DNA of 39,490 bases from GCA-002731945 sp913047775 (GTDB lineage Bacteria; Pseudomonadota; Alphaproteobacteria; MED-G09): assembly GCA_913047775.1 (NCBI GenBank), contig CAJWUE010000006.1:1-39490 (forward strand), in the 5' to 3' direction. Below are positions 32,439 to 39,490 of this stretch, in pieces. A program made the position numbers and the translations under genes. Below the pieces are notes generated by a model. That model saw only the letters and a program-made list of their open reading frames with translations, did no database searches and had not been told where the DNA came from. Position 1 is the stretch's first letter, and every line of letters starts with the position of its first letter.

Positions 32439-35400
32439 ATGAACTGGAACCGTGAAAAAAGAATTCGAGAACTACCCAAGCTCTTAGAAAGAAACATACT
32501 CCTTTTTGACGGAGCAATGGCTACTATGATTCAGAATCATAACCTTGAAGAAAACGATTATAGGGGAAAAGATTTTAAAAACCATAATTGCGAACTGAAA
32601 GGTAATAATGATATCCTTTCAATTACATCTCCAAAGATTATAAAGGATATTCATAAAACCTTCCTCAATGCGGGTAGCGATATAGTCGAAACTAACACTT
32701 TTTCGTCGACATCCATATCTCAAAGAGACTACCAATTAGAGAGCATATCTTACGAACTTAATTATGAAGCGGCCTTAATAGCCAGAAAGACCTGTGATAA
32801 TTTTGAACAAGAAAGACCAGAGTTACCAAAATATGTTGCTGGAGTATTAGGCCCTACCAATAGAACGGCTTCAATTTCCCCAGATGTCAATGACGCAGGT
32901 GCAAGAAATATAATGTATGACGATTTATATGAAAGCTATTCATTAGCTGCAAAAGGTTTAATTAATGGGGGTTCGGATATAATAATGATTGAAACTATAT
33001 TCGATACTCTTAATGCTAAGGCAGCAATCCATGCGGTTAAAGATATCTTTGAAACATTAAATATTGACCTTCCTTTGATGATATCAGGAACAATAACAGA
33101 TAAATCAGGAAGAACTTTATCGGGACAAACCACTGAAGCTTTTTGGAACTCAATCAAGCATGCAAAACCTTTTGCAGTCGGTTTAAACTGTTCTTTGGGA
33201 GCTGAAGAAATGTATCCTTATGTTTCAGAAATTTCAAAAGTTGCTGATACCAATATTTGTATATATCCAAACGCGGGTCTGCCTAATGAGTTTGGAGAAT
33301 ATGATGAAACTCCTGCGAAAATGGCAAGAATCATAAATAAATTCGCCGAAGAGGGGCTATTAAACATAGTTGGTGGTTGCTGCGGAACTACTCCAGAACA
33401 TATATCAAATATTTCGAAAATTACCAAAAAGCATAAGCCTAGAAAAATTCCTCACATTACCAAAATAATGCGTCTGTCAGGATTAGAGCCTTTTAACTTT
33501 TCCGATGAAATGCCTTTCGTTAATGTTGGCGAAAGAACTAATGTTACTGGTTCAGAAAAATTTAAAAAGTTAGTAAAGGAAGAAAATTTAGAGCTGGCTT
33601 TAGAAATAGCTCGCAACCAAGTTGAGAATGGCGCCCAAATGATTGATATCAATATGGATGAAGGAATGCTTGACACCGAACAGCTGATGAAAAAATTCTT
33701 GAACATGGCTGCTACAGAACCAGAAATAGCAAAAGTTCCTTTCATGATAGACAGCTCAAAATGGTCAATAATAGAATCTAGCTTAAAATGTGTTCAGGGA
33801 AAATCTGTTGTAAATTCAATATCCCTCAAAGAAGGTGAAGAAATTTTTCTAGAACAAGCCAAAATGTGTATGAAATTTGGAGCTGCAATCATAGTCATGG
33901 CATTTGATGAAAAGGGTCAGGCTGATACGGAAGATAGAAAATACGAGATATGCAAAAGATCTTACAATCTTTTGACAGAAAAAATAAACTTTCCTGAAGA
34001 GGATATTATCTTTGACCCAAATATTTTTGCAGTAGCCACTGGAATAGAAGAACATAACCGCTACGGAATTGATTATATTAACGCGGTAAAAAGAATAAAA
34101 GAAGAGTTCAAAAATGTTCATATTTCTGGTGGTGTTTCAAATTTTTCATTTTCTTTTAGAGGAAACAACATCATTCGGGAGGCGATGCACAGTGTATTTC
34201 TCTATCACGCAATAAAAAGTGGTATGGATATGGGTATAGTTAATTCAGGCCAGCTTAGTATTTACGAAGAAATTGATAAAGATCTTAAAAAAAGAATAGA
34301 AGATGTTTTATTCAACAACCGTAAAGACTCTACTGAGAGGCTAATTGAAATAGCAGAAAAATATAGCGGAATTAAGAACGAAACAATTGAGGAAGAATCA
34401 AAGTGGAGAACTCTTTCGGTATCTGAGAGACTAAAGTATGCATTAGTAAAAGGAATAAGCGATTTTATTGAAGAGGACACAGAATTAGCAAGATTGGAAC
34501 TTGGAAAATCCATAAATGTAATTGAAGGCCCTTTAATGGATGGAATGAACCACGTTGGGGATCTATTTGGTTCAGGTCAAATGTTTCTTCCTCAAGTTAT
34601 AAAATCTGCAAGAGTTATGAAAAAAGCCGTTGCATACCTTGAGCCTTTTCTGGAGAAGGAAAAAGGTACTAACAAGGTAACTAGAAAAGTGTCAGCTGGT
34701 AAAATTTTGCTTGCAACTGTTAAAGGCGATGTGCATGACATAGGAAAAAATATTGTGGGTGTGGTTCTTCAGTGTAACAATTATGAGGTCATAGACTTAG
34801 GTGTAATGGTACATGCTAACGAAATAATAGAAAGGGCGAAAGAAGAGGAAGTAGATATTATAGGATTATCAGGTTTGATTACCCCGAGCTTAGATGAAAT
34901 GTGCCATGTTGCTTCAGAAATGGAAAATGAGGGTATGAATATTCCACTCTTAATAGGTGGGGCAACAACAAGTAAAATTCATACCGCAGTAAAGATTTCT
35001 CCAAATTACTACAATGGCCAAGCAGTCTACGTAACTAATGCTAGTCGCGCTATTGGAGTAACAAGCAGTCTTTTATCATATGAAAAAAAGGGTTCATTTA
35101 TAAATGAAGTGAAAGAAGAATACTCATTATTACAAAAGAGACATGAAGGAAAAAAGATCCGTTCAAAACACATGTCTATTGAAAAAGCTCGTGATAATTG
35201 TTTCGTAGCTGATTATGAAAACTTAGCACCTATAAAACCGAACTTCTTGGGAACAAAGAAATTTAACAATTATGATTTATCAGATTTACGTAAATATATT
35301 GATTGGACACCTTTTTTCCGGTCGTGGGATTTACACGGCAGATATCCAAGCATATTAGATGATGCAATGACAGGTGATGCTGCAAGAACATTGTTTAATG

Positions 35401-36149
35401 ATGCTAATGATTTATTAACAAAGATAATTAATGAGAAATTACTAAAAGCTAAGGCCGTCATAGGTTTTTGGCCTGCCAATAGCGAAGGAGATGATATAAT
35501 AATTTATAAAGATGAAGAAAGAGAGAAGATTATTACAACCTTTCATACGATCAGGCAACAAATGAACCATTCTAATAATAGAGCCAATTTTGCGCTTGCG
35601 GATTTTGTTATGCCGAACGATAAAAAGAAAACCATAAAAGATTATGTTGGAGGATTTGCAGTAACCTGTGGAATAGGTGAAGAAGAACTTTCAAGAAACT
35701 TCGAACTTCAAGGTGATGATTACAACGCTATTTTGACGAAAGCACTTGCTGATCGGATGGCAGAGGCTTTTGCAGAAAAAATGCACGAAGAAGTCAGAAA
35801 AGAATATTGGGGATATTCACCAAAAGAAAAACTAAGAAATGATCAACTCATCAACGAAGAGTATATTGGCATCCGTCCTGCACATGGTTATCCAGCGCAA
35901 CCAGATCATACAGAAAAAAAGATTCTTTTTGATCTACTTAAAGTAGAGGAGAAAACAGGAATAGAGCTCACTGAAAATTATGCTATGAATCCTGGGTCAT
36001 CAATTTCAGGATTGTATTTCAGCCATCCAGATTCATCCTATTTCGGAGTAGGAAAAATTAACAAAGATCAAGTTAAAGATTATGCAAAAAGAAAATCAAT
36101 GAGCATTGAAGAGTGTGAAAAATGGCTTGGGCCTATCCTTAACTATTAA
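32439..36149 (+). CDS. metH: Cobalamin-dependent methionine synthase
   Basis: At 1236 residues this is a full-length MetH with all four modules: the homocysteine domain (DGAMATMIQ at the start, VGLNCSLG and GGCCGTTPEHI near 314-324 with the zinc cysteines), the folate domain (NVGERTNVTGSEKF near 361), the B12 domain (DVHDIGKN near 764 with the cobalt-binding His, GLSGLITPSLDEM), and the SAM reactivation domain (RPAHGYPAQPDHTEK near 1146). It makes methionine from homocysteine and 5-methyl-THF. The organism thus makes or imports B12; no B12-independent metE is in this window. It follows metF in one operon. Confidence 0.97.
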   Translation: MNWNREKRIRELPKLLERNILLFDGAMATMIQNHNLEENDYRGKDFKNHNCELKGNNDILSITSPKIIKDIHKTFLNAGSDIVETNTFSSTSISQRDYQLESISYELNYEAALIARKTCDNFEQERPELPKYVAGVLGPTNRTASISPDVNDAGARNIMYDDLYESYSLAAKGLINGGSDIIMIETIFDTLNAKAAIHAVKDIFETLNIDLPLMISGTITDKSGRTLSGQTTEAFWNSIKHAKPFAVGLNCSLGAEEMYPYVSEISKVADTNICIYPNAGLPNEFGEYDETPAKMARIINKFAEEGLLNIVGGCCGTTPEHISNISKITKKHKPRKIPHITKIMRLSGLEPFNFSDEMPFVNVGERTNVTGSEKFKKLVKEENLELALEIARNQVENGAQMIDINMDEGMLDTEQLMKKFLNMAATEPEIAKVPFMIDSSKWSIIESSLKCVQGKSVVNSISLKEGEEIFLEQAKMCMKFGAAIIVMAFDEKGQADTEDRKYEICKRSYNLLTEKINFPEEDIIFDPNIFAVATGIEEHNRYGIDYINAVKRIKEEFKNVHISGGVSNFSFSFRGNNIIREAMHSVFLYHAIKSGMDMGIVNSGQLSIYEEIDKDLKKRIEDVLFNNRKDSTERLIEIAEKYSGIKNETIEEESKWRTLSVSERLKYALVKGISDFIEEDTELARLELGKSINVIEGPLMDGMNHVGDLFGSGQMFLPQVIKSARVMKKAVAYLEPFLEKEKGTNKVTRKVSAGKILLATVKGDVHDIGKNIVGVVLQCNNYEVIDLGVMVHANEIIERAKEEEVDIIGLSGLITPSLDEMCHVASEMENEGMNIPLLIGGATTSKIHTAVKISPNYYNGQAVYVTNASRAIGVTSSLLSYEKKGSFINEVKEEYSLLQKRHEGKKIRSKHMSIEKARDNCFVADYENLAPIKPNFLGTKKFNNYDLSDLRKYIDWTPFFRSWDLHGRYPSILDDAMTGDAARTLFNDANDLLTKIINEKLLKAKAVIGFWPANSEGDDIIIYKDEEREKIITTFHTIRQQMNHSNNRANFALADFVMPNDKKKTIKDYVGGFAVTCGIGEEELSRNFELQGDDYNAILTKALADRMAEAFAEKMHEEVRKEYWGYSPKEKLRNDQLINEEYIGIRPAHGYPAQPDHTEKKILFDLLKVEEKTGIELTENYAMNPGSSISGLYFSHPDSSYFGVGKINKDQVKDYAKRKSMSIEECEKWLGPILNY

Positions 36150-36158
36150 AAAATTGAT

Positions 36159-37208
36159 ATGAAGAAAATCATATTTATATTATCTACATGCTTTTTCCTT
36201 TCATCTTGTCAAGCGCCAACGACTGTTGTATCGAGAGGAGTAAATACAGATATAGAGAAAGAAAGAATTATTATGCAAGGAATTGCTCTTGAAACTTTTT
36301 ACAAACGTTTAGAAAAATTAAACAATTATGCATGGCCAATTCTCTCTTCATCAAAACCTTTTTGTAAAAGTGACACTAAATACGACATTGGCATAATTGC
36401 TATTTCTCTTGAAGACCTAAGGACAGAATTACGGCAAGCGGCAAAAGAAAAAATAGGGATCTCCAAAGAACTGAAAATATTATTTTTGATTAAGAACTCT
36501 CCATCCTTCAATGCTGATTTAAGAAAAGGAGATATTATACGAGAAATAAAATCCAAAAATTTCAAATGGACACATGAAGATATTATTAAAAATATTCGTT
36601 TACGTAATTTCAATGCTGATACCATTAAAATTACAATTGAACGAGATGGGCAAATATTATCATACAATATCACACCAACACTGATATGTGATTATGGAAT
36701 AATACTAAGTCAAAATAATAACTTAAATGCATATGCGGATGGGAAAAATATCTTTGTTACTCAGGGTATGATGCGCTTTATAGAAGAAGATAAAGAATTA
36801 CAATTTATACTATCCCATGAACTAGCACATAACTCGGAAAAACATATTAGTAAGAGAGTAAATAACTCTATACTTGGAACAATTCTTGATGTAGCCGCAG
36901 CAAGCGCAGGTGTAAATACTAGAGGGACTTTCGGAAATATAGGAGCCCAAATGTATAGCCAAGATTTTGAAAGAGAGGCTGATTATATAAGTATGTATAT
37001 ACTTACTTTGGCTAAAATTGACTCTAGAGGAGTTGAAAATTTTTGGAGAAGATTGTCAGCTGAAAATCCACGTTCAATCGACAGTTATAATTCATCACAT
37101 CCAACCTCACCTGAGAGATGGGCAAATATTGCAGCAACGAGAAAAGAAATAGAATACAAAATAAATAATAATATTGAACTTGTTCCTGAAAGAAAGGATA
37201 AGAATTAA
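36159..37208 (+). CDS. M48-family metalloprotease lipoprotein with PDZ domain
   Basis: 349 residues. The N-terminus KKIIFILSTCFFLSSC is a lipoprotein signal with Cys17 as lipidation site. Residues about 90-175 look like a PDZ domain (ADLRKGDIIREIKSKNF and IKITIERDGQ), followed by an M48 peptidase domain: HELAHNSEKH near residue 220 (HExxH zinc motif) and READYISMYIL near 270 with the third ligand Glu. Such proteins act in the periplasm in envelope quality control. It starts 9 bases after metH and its stop abuts the next ATG, so it is probably in the same transcript. Confidence 0.88.
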   Translation: MKKIIFILSTCFFLSSCQAPTTVVSRGVNTDIEKERIIMQGIALETFYKRLEKLNNYAWPILSSSKPFCKSDTKYDIGIIAISLEDLRTELRQAAKEKIGISKELKILFLIKNSPSFNADLRKGDIIREIKSKNFKWTHEDIIKNIRLRNFNADTIKITIERDGQILSYNITPTLICDYGIILSQNNNLNAYADGKNIFVTQGMMRFIEEDKELQFILSHELAHNSEKHISKRVNNSILGTILDVAAASAGVNTRGTFGNIGAQMYSQDFEREADYISMYILTLAKIDSRGVENFWRRLSAENPRSIDSYNSSHPTSPERWANIAATRKEIEYKINNNIELVPERKDKN

Positions 37209-38363
37209 ATGTTTTATAGATTAAAGGACTGTTATAACACCAATGATTTTCGATTGCTTGCGAAGCAAAGACTTCCTTCTCCTATTTTCCATTATATTGA
37301 TGGAGCGGCCGATGATGAAATTACATTAAAACAAAATACTAGAGCTTTTGAAAAATGTGATTTAATTCCCAACGTTTTAAGGGGCGTAAAAGATATTGAC
37401 ACAAGCGTCTCGCTAATGGGTAAAAAAATTAATTTACCCTTATTCTTCTCTCCAACAGCTCTTCAGCGATTATTTCATTATGATGGAGAAAGAGCCGTCG
37501 GTAAAGTCGCAGAAAAGTTTGGAACTTTCTTTGGTATTTCTTCTCTTGCAACAGTTAGTATCGAAGAAATTGGAAAGAATTATTCATGTCCAAAAATATT
37601 CCAATTATATGTTCATAAAGATAATGGCCTCAATGATAGTATGATTGAAAATTGCAAAGAAAATAACTTTGACGCTATAGCAATTACAGTTGACACCATA
37701 GTCGGGGGCAACAGGGAACGAGATTTAAGGACAGGTTTCACCTCTCCTCCAAAATTAAATCTAAAAAGTTTTTTAAGTTTTGCTACTCACCCTAATTGGA
37801 CTCTCAATTATTTATTTCGAGAAAAATTTGAATTACCTCAATTACAAGATTATGTCCAAGAAGGTACTAATATAACTATTTCGATAGGTGAATATTTTAA
37901 CACAATGCTGGATCAGAATATGAACTGGGATAGTATTGCAGAAATCAATAAGAAATGGGGTAAACACTTATGCTTGAAGGGGATAATGTCAGTTGAAGAT
38001 GCTATGAAAGCGGTAGATGTAGGGGCAAGCGCTATTATGGTGTCAAACCATGGTGGAAGACAATTGGATGGCTCCTGCTCTCCTTTTGATCAATTGTCTG
38101 ACATTGTTGACGCTGTTGGTGATAAGATTGACGTCATTTGTGATGGAGGAATCCGAAGAGGGAGTCATATCTTAAAAGCTTTGTCAGTTGGAGCTAAAGC
38201 TTGCTCCGGAGGCAGAATGTATCTGTATGCACTTGCTGCAGCTGGAGAAGTAGGAGTCGAAAGAGCCATGAGTCTTCTGCAAGAAGAAATTGAAAGAAAC
38301 ATGAAACTAATGGGTTGTAAATCTGTTAAAGATCTAGGTCGCCACAATTTAAAATTTAGATAG
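37209..38363 (+). CDS. FMN-dependent alpha-hydroxyacid dehydrogenase (lactate dehydrogenase-like)
   Basis: 384 residues fit the L-lactate/glycolate/mandelate dehydrogenase family: HYIDGAADDEITLKQNT near residue 27, PLFFSPTALQRLFH, ISSLATVSIEEI, AITVDTIVGGNRERDLRTGF, and VSNHGGRQLDGSC with catalytic His281, followed by CDGGIRRGSHILKAL and GGRMYLYALAAAGEVGVER. The long RDLRTGFTSPPKLNLKSFLS region is an LldD-type membrane-contact segment, so L-lactate oxidation to pyruvate at the membrane is the likely role, though glycolate and other 2-hydroxyacids are possible. It starts directly after the M48 gene stop. Confidence 0.88.
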   Translation: MFYRLKDCYNTNDFRLLAKQRLPSPIFHYIDGAADDEITLKQNTRAFEKCDLIPNVLRGVKDIDTSVSLMGKKINLPLFFSPTALQRLFHYDGERAVGKVAEKFGTFFGISSLATVSIEEIGKNYSCPKIFQLYVHKDNGLNDSMIENCKENNFDAIAITVDTIVGGNRERDLRTGFTSPPKLNLKSFLSFATHPNWTLNYLFREKFELPQLQDYVQEGTNITISIGEYFNTMLDQNMNWDSIAEINKKWGKHLCLKGIMSVEDAMKAVDVGASAIMVSNHGGRQLDGSCSPFDQLSDIVDAVGDKIDVICDGGIRRGSHILKALSVGAKACSGGRMYLYALAAAGEVGVERAMSLLQEEIERNMKLMGCKSVKDLGRHNLKFR

Positions 38364-38405
38364 TATTATTTAATTAAAACGAATTAGTATAGTAGATATA
38401 ATCAT

Positions 38406-38783
38406 ATGCGATTTATATTGAACATACTCTGTTATCTTATAGGAATTGTGTGGCTTGCTGCAGGTCTTTCTGGTGTTATAGATCCGACCTTCTTCACAGA
38501 AAGTGACTATGCGACTATCCATGTACAAATTACAGGCAATTTGGGCATTAGCGACATACGAGCTCTCGGTGGTTTTTTTGCCTTTCTTGGATTAGGTATT
38601 TTATATGCGACACAAAACCCATCGGGTAAAAAAGATTGGTTTATAGCTTTTTCTCTTTTGTTATTTGGTCTTGCAATAGGAAGATCTGTCAGCCTTTACT
38701 TCGAAGGTCCTGAGGAAACCCAAACCATTTTTGCCGGAGTAGAATTCTTTATGGCTATAATTCTATATCTAAAATCTAAATAG
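38406..38783 (+). CDS. DUF4345-like four-helix membrane protein
   Basis: 125 residues with about four hydrophobic segments: FILNILCYLIGIVWLAAGLS, a stretch around ALGGFFAFLGLGILYAT, WFIAFSLLLFGLAIGRSVSL and VEFFMAIILYLKSK. The order and the DIRALGGFFAFLGLG motif are those of DUF4345, small inner-membrane proteins of unknown function. It lies 42 bases after the hydroxyacid dehydrogenase gene and its stop is 16 bases before the stop of the opposing hydrolase. No enzymatic residues stand out. Confidence 0.75.
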   Translation: MRFILNILCYLIGIVWLAAGLSGVIDPTFFTESDYATIHVQITGNLGISDIRALGGFFAFLGLGILYATQNPSGKKDWFIAFSLLLFGLAIGRSVSLYFEGPEETQTIFAGVEFFMAIILYLKSK

Positions 38784-38799
38784 TGTTTTAGAAAAAAGA

Positions 38800-39489
38800 T
38801 TAATTAACCTCTTTAAGTCTATCACCGTCGTCTTTAAGAAATTTTATGATTGTTGCCCAAGCAGTTCCGTCTTGCATAAAGAAAGAGTGTCCTCCCTTAA
38901 AAAACTTAACTGAAGAAGTGGGGATCAAGCTATCTAGAGCGAGTAGATTTTTCATAGGGGATATTTGGTCGTACAAACCTCCTGCAATTAAAGTAGGGCA
39001 GTTAATTTTATGCAAATCTTTATTCGTATCATGGTATTTTCTAGCCTCTAGTTGAAGTAACTTTCCTTTATTATTGTTACCTTTATCAATATATTGCATA
39101 AACTGCTCGAAGATCATTTCGTACATATCCGGATTTTTTTTTATAAATTCTTTAGTTATTCGATTATCGGAGATTGAAATGAATTTTCTTACATGAGACT
39201 TTTTGTCGAGACCTTCTAATTCATGTAATGGATAGGAGTGATTCTTACCACCAGGTGACGTACACATTAAAACGAGTTTTTTTACTTGGTGTGGATGTCT
39301 TATTGCTAGGTGTTGAGCAACCATACCTCCGAAACTAACGCCTACAACATAAGTTTCTTTCCATCCTAGTTTATTTATTAAACTAAATGCGTCATCAGCA
39401 TAATCTTTCATTGTATAGGGTCCATCAGGAATTTGTGTTTGACCTAAACCTCTTTGATCATATGCTAACAATTGAAAATTATCTTTTAG
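38800..39489 (-). CDS. Alpha/beta hydrolase, 5' end outside window
   Basis: The frame is open to the end of the window, so the N-terminus with the oxyanion HG motif is missing; about 229 residues are present. They begin LKDNFQLLAYDQRGLGQT, then VVGVSFGGMVAQHLAIRHP, whose GVSFGG carries the nucleophile Ser, then CPTLIAGGLYDQISP with the expected Asp and GGHSFFMQD with the His. This is the pattern of small-molecule hydrolases such as enol-lactone hydrolases and haloperoxidase-like esterases. The TTG at 39469-39471 is not a credible start because the homology continues upstream. Substrate unknown. Confidence 0.85.
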   Translation of the reverse strand, partial: LKDNFQLLAYDQRGLGQTQIPDGPYTMKDYADDAFSLINKLGWKETYVVGVSFGGMVAQHLAIRHPHQVKKLVLMCTSPGGKNHSYPLHELEGLDKKSHVRKFISISDNRITKEFIKKNPDMYEMIFEQFMQYIDKGNNNKGKLLQLEARKYHDTNKDLHKINCPTLIAGGLYDQISPMKNLLALDSLIPTSSVKFFKGGHSFFMQDGTAWATIIKFLKDDGDRLKEVN

Positions 39490-39490
39490 A

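Overview
The window is AT-rich, tightly packed bacterial chromosome. The run murA, DUF2948, hisD, UPF0262, infA, yacG, tRNA-Phe (26921-30974) is a conserved alphaproteobacterial neighbourhood. AT-richness, overlapping genes, near-absent spacers and many catabolic acyl-CoA genes suggest a streamlined, probably marine, alphaproteobacterium. An intact rpoN argues against SAR11, which as far as I know lacks it; low-GC SAR116-like or Rhodospirillales-like plankton are plausible, but I cannot fix the lineage from this window alone.

Layout. (1) 1-1358: the edge of what looks like a surface-sugar region. It holds a Gfo/Idh/MocA oxidoreductase cut by the window start, then a broken junction where the N-terminal part of a second Gfo/Idh gene runs into the C-terminal third of an acylating aldehyde dehydrogenase. 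(2) 1398-7392: a plus-strand operon for branched-chain (valine-type) acyl-CoA breakdown: acyl-CoA dehydrogenase, 3-hydroxyisobutyryl-CoA hydrolase, 3-hydroxyisobutyrate dehydrogenase, acetyl-CoA synthetase and a quinone-oxidoreductase-like protein. (3) 7394-16126: a class III aminotransferase, a class III CoA-transferase, rpoN, moaA, a tandem thioredoxin-fold protein, an NMO-like flavoprotein and an MDR-type reductase. A textbook -24/-12 promoter sits in the rpoN-moaA gap. (4) 16247-20647: a transport operon with an SLC13 carrier, a two-subunit sodium:solute symporter and an HSL-type esterase. (5) 20644-25908, minus strand: a second HSL-type hydrolase, a CoA-transferase, a GPH/MFS carrier, a Tat-exported PhoX-like protein and a GFA-fold zinc protein. 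(6) 25950-26632: a monocistronic 73-aa membrane protein with a very strong ribosome binding site and a perfect terminator, then a gene-poor stretch. (7) 26633-30974: tRNA-Thr, a 38-aa basic ORF coupled to murA, and the housekeeping cluster ending in tRNA-Phe. (8) 30979-39489: a thioredoxin-like protein, metF-metH (B12-dependent methionine synthesis), an M48 lipoprotein protease, an FMN-dependent 2-hydroxyacid dehydrogenase, a DUF4345 membrane protein and an alpha/beta hydrolase cut by the window end.

Together the genes describe a heterotroph living on amino-acid carbon skeletons, organic acids, esters and amines, using CoA chemistry and sodium-driven uptake. I see no CRISPR array, transposase, phage gene, toxin-antitoxin pair or recognisable defence system. 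The points most worth a second look are the sigma-54 promoter facing moaA, the chimeric junction near 960, the small membrane protein at 26009-26230 and the repeated sharing of stop tetranucleotides by convergent genes.
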